The notes beneath the pieces were generated by a model. That model had not been told where the DNA came from. It did not search any database and worked only from the letters and a program-made list of their open reading frames with translations. 64,000 nt of DNA from Sternotherus odoratus. Its lineage: Eukaryota; Chordata; Testudines; Kinosternidae. Location of the stretch: assembly GCA_032164245.1 (NCBI GenBank), contig JAVMKO010000006.1, positions 10,307,001 through 10,371,000 of the forward strand. The letters run 5' to 3'. Made by a program: the position numbers and the translations under genes. Position 1 is the stretch's first letter. Each line of letters begins with the position of its first letter. Positions 32,354-44,636 of the stretch are shown one piece after another.

Positions 32354-32467
32354 TAGGGTGACCAGATGTCCCGATTTTATAGGGACAGTCCCGATTTTGG
32401 GGTCTTTTTCTTATGTAGGCTCCCCCCCCCCATCCCGATATTTCCCATTTAGTGGCTGGTCACCCTA
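32354..32467. mobile_element. hAT-type MITE (TAGGGTGACCAGA family), copy 3
   Basis: 114 bp, ends TAGGGTGACCAGATG and CTGGTCACCCTA, flanked by a perfect 8-bp duplication ACATGGCG (32346-32353 and 32468-32475). Opposite internal orientation to copies 1 and 2. Confidence 0.92.
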
Positions 32468-32475
32468 ACATGGCG

Positions 32476-33414
32476 TAACAAACTGGCTGTCAGGAGAAGC
32501 TCGTCCCAACTGTCTGAAGTCAAGCAGAGCTCAGATGCCCCGCCCGGCAGTCATTTTGAAAGGATCTCACCACCACGGGCTCCGAGCGGGGAAAAGGAGG
32601 TAGGGCCTTCATCCCCAGAAGGACACAGTTCTGCCCCTTGAGCTAAACCAGGTATTGCTGTCATGGGGAGCAGTAACAGGCTGTCATGGGCTGTGGGCGG
32701 TGGGAGGGGACATGACGTGCACTTTGCCCACGTGTTACAGACTGGGAACCGCCCTACGTTCACGTGCCGCTCCTGGCCAATCGCCCCGTTTGTTTCTGAG
32801 GAGAATCAGCACGTACCAGAGTCTCCACTCAGCCAGTTGATGTTAGTTCAGTCAGGCCTCCTCAGAAATGACGCCCACAAGCCCAATCTCCAGCACTTCC
32901 CTAGCTACGCAGCCTTGCCAGCAGGAAGAGCTCACATCAGTGACCTCACAGAGGCCATGGGGCAGGTGAACAGCCCCAACAAGGGGCGTGAAGGAGGCAG
33001 TAGCCCGGTCCCCAGAGCAGTGGGCTTCCTGGAAGGCCACAGATGTTCCTGCTGCTCTGTGCGTCTTGTCCACATAGAAGATCTTGAAATGATGTCCCCC
33101 TGAACCTTTCTAATCTCGCTATTGTGCCGCACCTTTATTTATGTTTTATGCCATAGAACTACACGATGTTTCAGCCCCGTTCATAGACATCCCCCCAACT
33201 CATAGCTGAGTGCCCCCTGCCCTGCCTTTAGCACTCAGCTAAGTGTCATGTGACGGTGTGGCCACACTGCACTGAAAACTCAGGCTCAGACTCAGGTTTA
33301 AGATCAGCCATTCACACCCAAATCTTTCTGACTGGGTCAGAAGCCCTTCGGACCTGGAGGCAGGAGGAGAGGGGAGGATGATCCCGAGTTCTGCTGTGAC
33401 TAAGGTCCAAGCCG
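32476..33414. other. 5' flank of the channel gene, no recognised feature
   Basis: This lies upstream of the first coding exon, where a non-coding exon and promoter might sit. I see no TATA box, CpG island or other convincing promoter. Confidence 0.4.
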
Positions 33415-33686
33415 CTCTCTTTTTTATTTGTTGTTTTGTTTTTGAACCTTCCAGGGGTCACATTTTCTGGCTTTTGTTCCCAAGCCTGAAGGGCTAGAAA
33501 CTTTACATTTTTATTTCAAATGAAAGCTGAGAGTCTCATGTGATCACATGACTCCAGGAGCTGGGGCTTTAAGAAAAGCACCAAATGGCATGGGACTCAT
33601 GATAAAATTGTGTGACTTGGTGATGTGGCGTGGTGCTTCTGTGGAAGATTTTGAGGGGAGCAGCAGCAGCATTTAGGGGTCTGTGC
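33415..33686 (+). repeat. 265-bp dispersed repeat, copy 2 (upstream of exon 1)
   Basis: Direct-oriented partner of 31056-31325, with scattered substitutions and small indels throughout. The two copies bracket the first coding exon at 2.36-kb spacing. Confidence 0.7.
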
Positions 33687-33869
33687 TCGGGCTTCCCAGT
33701 GTGGAAGTAGCTCAAGCCACAGACCCAAGTCGGGAGGTCTATGTAGTGCAGTATGACGGCATTAACATTTCTCTGAGACCCGAGTCCAGCAACTGTAAGC
33801 CCAGGTTAACAATGTACTGTGAATGCTCAAAGCGGGCCTTGGCCTGGCCCACTCCACTTGTGCTGCGCT

Positions 33870-34320
33870 CGGAGCAGCTGGCTCCTCTCTACCCCCCGCC
33901 CCGGCTCCTCCACCCCCACCACTTGCCCCGCTTGACTGGCTGGACTGCTGGCCCAGGGCTTCTCTCCACCCTCTGGCCCTGCTGGTCGGGGGGGTGAGCA
34001 GGCAATGTGCATTTGTGGGAGGCGGGGTCTGGGAATAGCGGGTCTGGGGTATGCTGGGTGGGGGCTCTGTGTGTCGTGGCATGGCCAAATGGAAGGGGCA
34101 CCTGGGCAGAACAGGGCCGGGGCCAGTGTCCATCTGGTGACTGCCAGTTTGTAAACAGAGCCCTGGTGCTGGGCAGCCCGCCCCCGCCTTGCCATGCCCC
34201 ATAGCCCCTGGCTGGCCTCTCGCTCCAGAGCCCGACTGCCCCATGCCATGTTCCATTGCCCCATGGGGGTCCACAAATATGTTTGGTGCCAGGCCCACAA
34301 AAGATTAATCCAGCCCTGCT
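33870..34320. repeat. C/G-rich dispersed repeat
   Basis: CCCCCGCCCCGGCTCCTCCA-type sequence ending AAAAGATTAATCCAGCCCTG, a recurrent turtle element end from memory. The long overlapping frames here are artefacts. Confidence 0.45.
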
Positions 34321-34494
34321 CCATTCTAGAGTACCTGGGCACCTGTGCTATGCATTCCCCAGGTTAGAGGTGACCGGGTGACCTTTGGACCCCCTGGAGG
34401 CACCTTCTTCTGTTCTAGCTGGGTTCTTCTACCACCCTTTCCTATTATACTACACTGCCCAGAACACCAACTTTTTGATGACTCTAATTCAGCT

Positions 34495-34600
34495 ACTTCA
34501 GCACATGCTTAGCTTTAAGCACATGCCTAGATCCACCCGCATTCAGCAAAACACTTAAGCAAGAGCTTATCTTTAAATCATGCTTAAGTTCTTTGTTGAA
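34495..34600. repeat. Ancient palindromic amniote repeat
   Basis: GCACATGCTTAGCTTTAAGC, CAGCAAAACACTTAAGCA and CTTAAGTTCTTTGTTGAATC are inverted versions of each other. A related copy lies at 59095-59205. Confidence 0.55.
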
Positions 34601-34661
34601 TCAGAGTCTGGGGGCCCAGTTCCAGACATCATGCTGGCAAAACTCCCATGATTCAGTGGGA

Positions 34662-34662
34662 A

Positions 34663-34697
<35 letters not shown>

Positions 34698-34698
34698 A
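34662..34698. repeat. (CT)n microsatellite
   Basis: A run of about 13 CT units and a further interrupted CT tract. Confidence 0.95.
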
Positions 34699-34799
34699 AT
34701 CCCTCTGATCCACAGTATTGTAGCAGCTGGTTTAAGGTTTTGAAAGTACCCCAGCTAGAAGCTGGCTTGGCAAAAGACTTCTTCACTTAACAAACCAGC

Positions 34800-36420
34800 G
34801 AGGTGATCTCTAAATACCAGTAATATCAGGTCGCCCAGACAGTTTGCTTTAGGCCTATTATTTCTTAATGCAGTTCAATCCCGAGGCCCTTTTCTTTTTA
34901 ATCCCATCAGCAGAGGAATGTTTCCTGAAGATGGTGTATTATTAGATGAAGGACAAAATTAATTGCTAGTCCTGCTGCTGCTATTATTGGCTGGCAAAGC
35001 CCTATTCATGTGGGCCGTGATTGATTCATAAGGAGTGATCTGGAAAACAATGTTGCCAAAGCCAAACGCAGGATGATTTGATCCTCCTGGCAGCATTCTG
35101 CAGAGCGTCTGTGCGGCCCGACGGCTGAGAGCTCTGTAGAGCTTGGCTGCCTCTCTAGTACTGTCTCACCTTCTGCACATCACACACTGAATCAACTGAC
35201 CCTCTCTGTGTATCTGGCAGTGGGATCATCGCTTCGTTCCCCCCTTCCCCCCGCACCCAGTGGAACGGCCGCTCTGTTTTAAAGCAAGGGTGGAATTGGG
35301 ATTTCCCTGACCCTTGCAGCCTTGTGCCTGGACACACACTCACCATTCCTCTTCCTGTATCCAGAACCGCCCGTGTTACACTCCCGGCTCCACCCCTTGT
35401 GTCTGACAGCTGGACCACTGCCTCCTTCGCCTTTGTATTAGGTGGGGCTGCTGAGCTGCCTCATGGCCTCTATGAGGTCATGGATATAGTCACCCCCTGT
35501 ATTTGGTGGGGCTGCTTAGTTGCCCCCCTAGGTCTCTGTGAGGTCATTGATACACTCACTCCCTGCTCACTCACCACATCCTTTAGCACTCGGATGGAAG
35601 AGAAGCTTCGATTCCCTTGGAGATATGACTGTGTCACCTGTACTCCCACTGCTTAGCACGCACCTATGCAAGTGGCTTTGACTGACTTCAAGGGCCTATT
35701 CACATGCGTTCGGTGCTCACCAGCATAGGTGAAGGATGCGGAATTGTGCTCAGAGGGTCAGAATCGGTTCCCGCCAAAGTCACTGGGAGTTCTGATGTAC
35801 TTGAGAACTTGCTGATGGGGAGGAGAAGGCCCCTGAAGGCCGGCATTGTCCTTGGACAGCAGGAAGAAGAGAATTTGGCTTGGCTCACCCAACCCATGTA
35901 TCATGCACAGCCTTGGAGACGTTTCAAGTGGAGCGGCTCCGGCTTAGATTTACAACCTCGATCGCTTCGTGTGCAAAAGCTCTTTGGCTGTGGGGCAGCT
36001 GCTCCGTTTTTGCCTTAAAAAATCATAAACGTAAATCAGCCGCTGATGAAGGGTTTAAGCCGGCCGTCGAGGGCTGCTCCCCGTGGCCCCGCTTTTTCAG
36101 AGAGTTTGAGAAACGCAAGACGATGCCGAGACTCTGGGCTTGCTTCCATTCGGTGGGATAAACAAGACGCAACCGGCGGCTATCGTCTGTTGAGTGCTGA
36201 CTGGCCTTTGACACAGAAACCTGTAGCTGACTCTGGACCACACAGAAAAACAGGGAATGGAGATGGTTTTCTTTGAAGGGCTTGCAAAATGCCATGGTTT
36301 TTCAAAGATGACTTGTTAGGGTTTAGGGAAAACATAGGGCTTGTTGACACTTTATCATCCTTAGGATGTATAAAGAATGCCTAAGGTTTTTGCTTTTCAA
36401 ATTCCTGCCCCCCTGTATTT
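34800..36420. other. No recognised gene; possible conserved non-coding block
   Basis: 34900-35060 is A/T-rich unique-looking sequence without repeat signatures. 35100-36400 has only composition-driven short frames. Confidence 0.35.
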
Positions 36421-36426
36421 TTACCT

Positions 36427-36620
36427 TAGCCATATTATTATTATTAAGTATTGATTTGTATTAATGTAGTGCCTAGAGGCCCTAGTCACAGAGCAGACCC
36501 CACTGTGCTAGGCACCTCACAAACAATGACAGTCCCTGCCCCTGATGGGCTTACAAGCTAAGCACAAGACAAGAGACAGCAGGTGGATACAGACAGACTG
36601 ACAGAGGCGTACCAAGAAAC
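36427..36620 (+). repeat. Ancient interspersed repeat (GCCTAGAGGCCC type)
   Basis: AGTGCCTAGAGGCCCTAGTC, CACTGTGCTAGGCACCTCAC and GACAGTCCCTGCCCCTGATG match a widespread old amniote repeat I recall from reptile and bird DNA. Class not assigned. Confidence 0.6.
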
Positions 36621-36852
36621 AACGAGACCACATTGATCAGCAGTGGCCGCTGCACATTGGCAGCCTAGTATCAGGAATGCCAAGCTGAGACTTCCGGGGG
36701 GTTTCTAGGACCTCTGTGGGAGGGCTCAGCAAGGTTTGCTCTAAACTCAAACACCTTCACTGAAGGGGCCTGGGTGATAAATCTTGAACAAAGACTTTCT
36801 TTATCCAAAATGCTAATTAGGCCTTGGAGTTTAATAAGCATCAACCAAAGTC

Positions 36853-38188
36853 TGTAACTGTATGAACGAGCTCTCCCCTGCCAGCTAGTGAGGAGCTGGG
36901 GAAGAGGACTGCAGGAGCCAACCTTGTTTGCATGGACACGCCCACACTGCCTGGGTGCTCAGCCTGATGAGACTGCTTTGCTCAAATGATCACTTTTGGC
37001 TGGTTTGGTTCACAAATCACCGTTATTGGGGTAGGGGGACTAAAGAGTTATTATCCTTGTTGTGTGAATCAAGGGTGGCAGAACTCTGCTTGAGGGAATC
37101 ACCCTCAACTACAGAGTACTTGCTAGGTAGGGGACAAAGGTGCCACAGCCCAGTGCAATTGAGAGAGGGTGGGGATAAGTATCTGTATGTGGAGATGTAG
37201 GTCCTAGGTACCATCTGATCTGTTTTCTTTGTCTCCATGGTGTAATGGCAGTACTGATTAAGATTCAATTGAGAGTCTTGTTACATGACTGTACAGCTGA
37301 ACTCACTGATAACTAGGTTCAGAGAGGTAGCCGTGTTAGTCTGGAATAGCAGAGGTATCAAAGTCCTGTGGCACCTTAAAGACTAACTATAAAGTTTTGA
37401 AGCATAAGCTTTCATGGGCTAATACCCACTTTGTCGGATGCATCTGACGAAGTGGGTATTAGCCCACGAAAGCTTATGCTTCAAAACTTTATAGTTAGTC
37501 TTTATGGTGCCCCAGGACTTTGTTACCTCTGATAACTAGGTGTAAGTATTGGGGATGGTGTCTCTGCCCAGTTTGCAGTAGCAGGCTGTCTCACCGAGAG
37601 CTGTGTTAAGTGGTGGGACCTCAAGACATCCCATAGGGTGCAGAGTGGGGTAGGGTGGCAAGTGGCTGGCAAGACAGCTGATTCCATAGCAAGCACCTAG
37701 ACAGCAGAGCGAGCAAGGAGCTCCCCCACCCTGGGAGGTGAGGTCATGCAGGTGCACCCCTGAGTCTTCCCTGACCAAGGACAACTGTGGGTGGGGTGGG
37801 GTGGAGGGAGAAGGGACGGGCATGTTAAAGGAATACTTTTGGTTGCTGGATTTAAGAACCTGAGGCAAAAGGACTCTGTCCAGCACACTCTGGGATGGGG
37901 CTTTTGCTCCTGGTTTTGTGTTTATGAATCCTGCTTGCAGCATTTTCCCAAATTAATGTTGGGTGACTTCCCTCCTTTTATTAAAAGTTTCTTTCTATGC
38001 TCGGACTCTGTGCTTGAGAAAGGGAAAGTATTGCCTCTTCGAGGCACCCAGGGGTGGTGTGTAATTGTCCTAGGGTTACTGGGTGGGGGCTCGATCCGGT
38101 TCTGTGTTGTATTGGTGAAGAGGAACCCCAAGGTATTAAACCCTGCCCTGGTTGCTGCTGTAACCCATCAGCGGGCAGGCGGGTTACA
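36853..38188 (+). mobile_element. LTR with nested SINE, about 1.34 kb
   Basis: Begins TGTAACTGTATGAACG and ends CAGGCGGGTTACA (TGTAAC...GTTACA). An ATTAAA poly(A)-like signal lies near 37979, followed by a U5-like GGCACCCAGGGGTGGTG region. A fold-back SINE (37319-37528) is nested inside. The flanking pentamers AAGTC and TGTAT do not match, so the boundaries or history are uncertain. Confidence 0.6.
37319..37528. repeat. Fold-back SINE insertion, long palindrome
   Basis: Head AGAGGTAGCCGTGTTAGTCT is followed by a palindrome at about 37350-37528 with arms near 87 bp and its centre around GGATGCATC (37437-37445). The flanks carry a perfect 13-bp duplication CTGATAACTAGGT (37306-37318 and 37529-37541). 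Confidence 0.9.
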
Positions 38189-38813
38189 TGTATAATAGAA
38201 AAGTGCACAAATGTTACCCATTATGGATGAGATACTCTGCCAAGTTGAGTGTCTCAGCTCTCTGGACAGGACAAGCACTGAAAGGTCTGACCACTGGGTG
38301 AGAAATCCTTTACTGGACAGGAAAGCTACTTGTTCATACATAGCAGCTATAGACTGTGAGTTGTTTTTCTTTTACCTGTAATGTTGTTTCCCAATCCTTC
38401 CTTTTGTTGGAATCTTTCTCTCAAGCTCTGTTAAATACATTTAAACTGGGTTTTACTATAGACATAGCTAAGTGCCTTGTGCTCAGGAGAGTGTTGCATT
38501 GAGGTTAAACAAACCAGTAAGCTGGGGTGCTCTGTTTCCATGGAGACAGCAGATTGGGGTACCATTTGGGTGCCTGGGAGATCAGGGCCTGGGCACTCAA
38601 GTGTAAGAAGGTGGGGTGTGCTAATTGCCAGGCTGCAGAGGGAAGGAATGGCACTCACGAATCCTGGAGCAGAGCATTGGTGTTGCCAGCAGTCAAACAT
38701 TGGTGTTCCCCTGGATCTCATCCAGTGGGTTCCATAAGAACTCACTTTGACTCCAGTTTCGTGACTCAGGTTCATTTATGTGGCATACTGCAAAGCTATG
38801 TGATGGGCAATAG

Positions 38814-39320
38814 CAGTGGTTTTCAAACTGCAGGTCGCAATCCAGTAGTGGGTCGCGGAATGGAAGGCACTGGGTCGTAACGGCTCTGCTCAGCACCACC
38901 GACCGGGCTGTTAAAAGTCCCATCGGCAGTACTGCCCGACTAAGTCCCTACCTGTTCTGACACCTCACTGCGCTGGGGAAGTGACCAGCAGCAGTTCCAG
39001 CTCCTAGGCAGGGGGGCCATGGGGCTCCGTGCGCTGCCCTTACCCCAAGCATCAGCTCCTCACTCCCATTGGTTGGGAACCAGCCAATGGAAGCTGGGGG
39101 GGAGGTGGTGCCTGCGGGTGAGAGCCGTACAGAGCCGTTTACGTACCTCCGCGTAGGAGCTGGACTTGCTGCTGGCTGCTTCTAGGACACAGCGCGGTCC
39201 ACGGTGCCGGGACAGGCAGGAAGCCTGCCTTAGCACCCCTGCTGGGCTGCTAACCGGGAGCTGCCGGAGGTAAGCCTGTGCCCCAACCCCCTGCCCAAGC
39301 CCTGAGCTCCCCAAACCCAC
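38814..39320. mobile_element. hAT (Charlie-like) element, right end not found
   Basis: Begins CAGTGGTTTTCAAACTGCAG then GTCGCAATCCAGTAGTGGGT, typical of the CAGTGGTTCTCAAA hAT family with GGGTCGC interior. No matching inverted right end was located, so it is truncated or rearranged. Confidence 0.6.
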
Positions 39321-39329
39321 AGCCCCCTC

Positions 39330-40743
39330 CTGTGTTAGGTTGAAATGAAAATAACAGTCTCAGGGGCTCCAAACCGTTGCAGCTGTTCAGGGTTATCCAT
39401 AGAGCCCCAGTCACCATAGTAACTGCGGCATCAAAAACATAACTGTGAAGTCCTATTTCCTTTAAAACAGCCAAAAAAAGGATCTACTCCTCACCCAGAG
39501 TTCACACAGTCCCAGGAAAGACGGAGCAGAGAGAAGGATTTAGACAGCCGCTTTTCATTACAACAGGTTTATTCGACATGATCTTTGAATGCTGAGAAAA
39601 CCAAACCCATTCTTAGTTCTTCACTTGCCTTTTAAAATGGTCTTTGGTGTTGCACATGTAATCACTGTTCTGTCCCTGCGCTTGATTTGAGGCTGGCCTC
39701 GTTGGGGAAATCATTTCCTTCCATGCCCCCTGCTGGACATTTGCTATTTTACATCCTACAGATTTTAAAAATGACATTGGTTCAATAAACATGCTGCTTT
39801 ATTATTATCACGTTAAAACTCCTGTGTTAAAAGAATCTCACACTCTTCAAGGCAGCAGGAAAGGAGGGAGGGCAGACAGAGACACACGTGTGTGTGTGTG
39901 AGAGAGATTCCCCTTTAAGTATGCGGACTCTTAAGTACACTGCCTTGTTAATTAGATCAGTTTGCAAAGACTAGCTGCTGCTAGCCAGCTCCCTCCCTCC
40001 TGTGTCTCCCCTGCTCTATGGAAGATGGGGTAAGTGGGGTGCAGGAGCAGAGGGGAGGGGAACACCCTGACAGCCCCCCACACAGCAAGAAAGAGTCATG
40101 GGGAGCAGCTCATGGCAGTGGGGGGAGGGACAGCTGAATTGCCGGCAATTGATAGCTTGCTGGGTGGCTGCTGCACAGGGAACTTAGGGGAGTGGGGAGC
40201 TGATTGGGGAAGGCCGGTCCACCCTAGTTCCACCCACCCACCAGCTAGCTGCAACGGGCTGCTCTTCCTGCAAGCAGTGGACAAAGCAAGCGGTTATAAG
40301 GGAGCATTGCACAACTTTAAACGAGTATGTTCCCTAACTGATCCCTTTGGCTGTTGGCTGTTTTGATACCAAAACCTATTTTTGGTCTCCTAGTTTGGAG
40401 AAGAACTACGAAGGTGAAAAAGTTGGGTAGTAAATTTTAAGTGATCCTACATTTCACTTTAGTGAACTGTGTTGTATCTATTGGCTTCAGCGGTGGTCTG
40501 TACATGAAACCAACTCTCTTTCTGCACCTTTACCTTTTTTCCCTCTGTTGGTGCTTGCATGGAATTGCTAAATGTAGCCGGTGTCTAAGCTGATGTGGTA
40601 TTGAGCAGGCAATGCTTCTGTAGAAACCTATTAGCGGTGAATGCTAATTGCTAACTAAAACAAATGGTTAATGGATTAATGTGTGTGTTGCGCCCATATT
40701 CTCTTCATTCTCTAAATAGCCTGTTTTCATCATATTGGGAAAA

Positions 40744-40774
<31 letters not shown>

Positions 40775-40790
40775 AACGAGGAGATGTGGC
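39330..40790. other. No recognised gene
   Basis: Mixed sequence with a GTGT run near 39889-39900 and a (CTTTT)n/T run at 40741-40765. Confidence 0.4.
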
Positions 40791-40794
40791 TGAG

Positions 40795-41200
40795 GGTTGC
40801 CTCAGAATATTCTGGGTCCAGGGCCCCGAGCGTTCTTAATCCAGGCCAGGCCCTTGGGTAGGAGAGCGGGCCTGGGTGGATCGTAGATCTGACTGAGTTC
40901 AGGATCCTTGTGTTGGGAGAGGTCACTCTGCCTGCAAGGAAGGTGGCTGAAGGCTGAGCCGGCTGGACTGATGACTCTTTTGTTTGGTATGTCTGTTGGA
41001 TTGTGACTGATGGACTCTGTTACCCTGGAAGAGGTTGAACTCTCATATGTGATTTGGCCAGAGGGATAAGTCCCATCGACTGTGGAAGTGGGTTGAAGAC
41101 CATGTGGGGAAACTGAGGCATCACCATTGCACTCCATGGGGGGGGGGAGGGGGCACACTGGGATGGCACCTCTGTCACATGGTCCCAGACCTCCAGTGTA
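40795..41200. repeat. Possible LTR-type fragment
   Basis: Ends CACCTCTGTCACATGG after a G run, and has the moderate GC and GGAAACTGAGGCATCACC-like phrases of LTR U5 regions. No start or target duplication was found, so this is a weak call. Confidence 0.25.
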
Positions 41201-41210
41201 CATTATAGTA

Positions 41211-43084
41211 GGTTGAGAACTCTAGGCTAGGGAGCTGTTGCACTGTTATTAAAAGAAGAGGAGCCTAGGACAGTTGAGTGGCTATTTCAATGGCTGTAGC
41301 ATAGAAGGTGCTGGCGGAGTGGAAGGGAGGGGTGCTAAGCAGTGCCAGTATCACTGGTGAGTGTATAGGTGTGGCTGGGAGAACTGAGATGGCTGATGCA
41401 TTATGGGTCCGATTTTCCAAAGTGTGCAGAGCCGTGGGTGTGGGGAGCTTAAGAAAATCTGGCTCCGACTCTGGGTACAGAGCCCTTGATCATCCGGCCC
41501 TGAGCTACAGCTGGTTGGGATCTTTTCAGCGAAATGTATTTTGGTCAAAATATGCCATTTCATGGAAGCCGAGACACGCCGGGAGCATTTTGGCAAGGAG
41601 AAGGGGGAGGCATTGGCAACCTGAGCTTTTTGAGCCAGCCTCGGCTGTTTTGACATCATTCCATCTCGCAAGGGCTCTGGATTCATTCCAGGGTGGAACA
41701 AAAACAAACTTTGAAACCTCAAAAGTTGCCACGACATGGAATTGTCGTCCCTGGGGCTGGGCCGTCTCTGCCCTGAATACTTCTGAAAGGCTGGTCCTAT
41801 GGACCAAAGTGATCAGTAGAAACTGTGCAGGAAACGATCCAATGCTTCTACTAACCAGTAGGTGTCAGTGTTGCTGCTCATTAGATAAATATCACTCCTA
41901 TTGGAAACAGAGCCCTGTCTCTTAAGGGGCTCTAGATATGAAGGGATGTTAGACATCTTTGTATTTAATATTGTTCTTTGAACAAATGACCAAAGTTGAT
42001 CAGTTACTGATCTCTGAGCAGTTATTGCTCATGGTGGCTGCAGCTCTGTAGGGGACAAAGATCCTCCGTTTCATCTATTTAGAATTCCCAAAAATGCAAA
42101 CAGGAAGAAAAAAGCCTTATGAGCCTGCAGATCTATCACAAGTGGTATTCCCATTCCAAACGGCCATCTGGCCATCTCGCATTCGGCCAGCTCCTCACCA
42201 TGACTTCCTCCTTCCTACCCATGTAGGATCTTAAGCTGTTTTTTTACTGTTTTATTTTTAAAGCGTCAGGATGGATCATTTTTTAAAAACGAACCCGTGT
42301 CTGTTCGCATGTACAGATAAGGGTGTGTGGAGGGCGTCTCTGTGTATCTCTAGTTGTATATTTGATCACACCTCTCCAGTGCAGCTATTTTTAGCTATGT
42401 TGTGCATTTATATGGTGTTTCATTTCCCTTCTTTTTACGATAGATGCCCCATGCATCACAGCCTGGGATTTCCCTTGCTCTGCCCAAGGCATGTGCCAAG
42501 AGACCTTTGATACTCCCGTTATTTTAACCAACTCTAATTCTATTTGTCCCCAAAGAGGAAAACCACCTTGCTAATTACTCAGGGGCGAGGGGTTATTTAA
42601 CGCTGGGATTTTAAAAGTCCAGATGTGCTCATGGAGCAAGTGAGGGCCTGCATTGTAAAGCAGCCGTGTGTTTAATACAATAAGGCTTCCCCCAGAAAGT
42701 AAAACACAAATTAAACTACCAAACTCTCTGGTTATGTAGGTTAAAATCTTGCCAATGATACTAATACAGAGGGAGAGTTCCCACTTGTTTAGCAAAATTC
42801 CTTATAATGTTTTCAATCTGTTCTGCCCATAAGCTTTGCTTCTCTGATGCATCATAATGGAGCTAAGATATGCCCCTGGTTTTTCCCCGCTACTTGTCTT
42901 ATGACTTTTCAGCAGGGCCATTGGCATGGAAGCTGCATGTATGTCTAAAGCCCCAGAAAGAGGCCCGGGTCACTTGCAGGTTTAACCTAGTATGAACGGT
43001 GGAACCGCTGTAACTTGAAGTCTTTAAACCATGATTTGAGGACTTCAGTAACTCAGCCGGAGGTTAGGGGTCTGTTCCAGGTGT
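41211..43084. other. No recognised gene
   Basis: The longest plus-strand frame (41308-41925, 205 codons) has no recognisable domain and is opposed by another open frame on the minus strand. 42590-42840 is A/T-rich and could be regulatory. Confidence 0.35.
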
Positions 43085-43155
43085 GGGTGGGTGAGGATCT
43101 GTGGCCTGCAATGTGCAGGAGGTTAGACTACATGATGGAGATGGTCCCTTCTGAC
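43085..43155 (+). repeat. CR1/LINE 3'-end fragment
   Basis: GGCCTGCAATGTGCAGGAGG then AGACTACATGATGGAGATGG and TCCCTTCTGACC follow the LINE 3'-end consensus. It is interrupted directly by the next element. Confidence 0.75.
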
Positions 43156-43336
43156 CAGGGCCGGCTTCAGGCCCCAGCACAGCAAGCGCGTGCCTGAGGG
43201 CGGCATTCCAGTCGCTGACGGGGCGGCCCCTCCCATTAATTCAGCGGCACACCTGCAGCAGGTTAGCTGGCCAGACCCGAGGATTTGGCGGCACGACTGC
43301 AGCAGGTCCGCCGAAGTCATGGGACCGCCGGACCTT
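43156..43336. mobile_element. CAGGGCCGGCT-type MITE (boundaries approximate)
   Basis: Begins CAGGGCCGGCTTCAGGCCCC with internal GGGCGGCATTCCAG and GGCGGCACGACTGCAGCAGG, a common turtle dispersed element from memory. It interrupts the CR1 end. The right boundary is unclear. Confidence 0.5.
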
Positions 43337-44130
43337 TGATTTCAGTTGTTTAACGTCTCTGTCCACTTGGGAACAGGGAAGTGATCCAGGGAAGCAGCCG
43401 AACTTAGCTGCCTGTCGCTGGGACCCAGATTAGAACCTGGTGGAGTGGGTGGATGTAGGGTCCCCTATTAGCCCCTGGGTGGTGCAGAAAGTGGAAAGCC
43501 TACCCCTGATATGAGAGAATCTGGACAAGAGAAGGCCCTGACACCAGAAAGATCAAGATCCCAGAACCTGCACCAAGGGAAGGCCCGAAGCCCCACACCT
43601 GACCTTAGGGCTCTCCCTGTGTTGGACTCTTGATATACTCCAAAAAGGGATGGACATAAATACGTGACCTGGACGGTGGTCTGAGTGATGTGGGAAAGGA
43701 AGACCAGCACAGGGCTGGAAAAGCTGCCAGCAGGGTACACCAGGAAAGAGAGGAACTTGCTATGCCCGCACCTGGTCACAAAGAGATACCTGCAGTGAGC
43801 GAACTCCTTCAGATCTGCTTTGTAACCAAGTCCCGGCATATTCCCCAGGCTCTTCTTGGGACCTAGTGTTCAGCTGAGCAACCCGGGATAGTGGAGATCC
43901 CAAGCCCCATGTTCAACCAAGGTGCAATAGTCCAGTCAAATACAGAGTTAGTGACACATTAAGGCTCACTCACATAACAAATACATATGGAGGTAGGGGT
44001 CAGCATCCCCCTTGCAGATCCATAGAGAAGGAGAAAAATACCTCTGGCTGTGAAAATGCATGAGAAATCTCCAGGGACTTTACTCTTTGAGTTCTGTTGC
44101 CTTTTATTATTCCTAGTTTTTTATTCCTAT
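43337..44130. other. No recognised gene
   Basis: Minus-strand frame 43468-43839 (123 codons) has no recognisable domain. Confidence 0.35.
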
Positions 44131-44203
44131 TAGGGCTGTCAATTAATCACAGTTAACTCACGCGATTAACTAAAAAAAATAATCACGGTTAAAAAAATTA
44201 ATC

Positions 44204-44636
44204 ATAGAATCATAGAAGATCAGGGCTGGAAGGGACCTCTGGAGGTATCTAGTCCAACCCCCTGCTTAAAACAGGACCAATCCCCAACTAAATCATCCCA
44301 GCCAGGGCTTTGTCAAGCCTGACCTTAAAAACCTCTAAGGAAGGAGATTCCACCACCTCCCTAGGTAACCCATTCCAGTGCTTCACCACCCTCCTAGTGA
44401 AAAAGTTTTTCCTACGATCCAACCTAAACATTCCCCACTGCAACTTGAGACCATTACTCCTTGTTCCATCATCTGCTACCACTGAGAGCAGTCTAGATCC
44501 ATCCTCTTTGGAACCCCCTTTCAGATAGTTGAAAGCAGCTATCAAATCTCCCCTCAGTCTTCTCTTCTGCAGACTAAACAATCCCAGTTCACTCAGCCTC
44601 TCCTCATAAGTCATGTGCTCCAGGCCCCTAATCACA
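44204..44636 (-). repeat. CR1 LINE 3' end nested in the hAT left arm
   Basis: The minus frame encodes [38 protein letters not shown] and [20 protein letters not shown], the conserved CR1 ORF2 C-terminus, followed by the GGTTGGACTAGA 3' UTR and ATTCTATGATT tail. About 430 bp, 5'-truncated, with a clear open frame of 115 codons. It is younger than the hAT copy it interrupts. Confidence 0.93.

Noticed and set aside
41308..41925. 205-codon plus-strand frame
   Set aside because: No recognisable domain or repeat structure, and a minus-strand frame of similar length opposes it.
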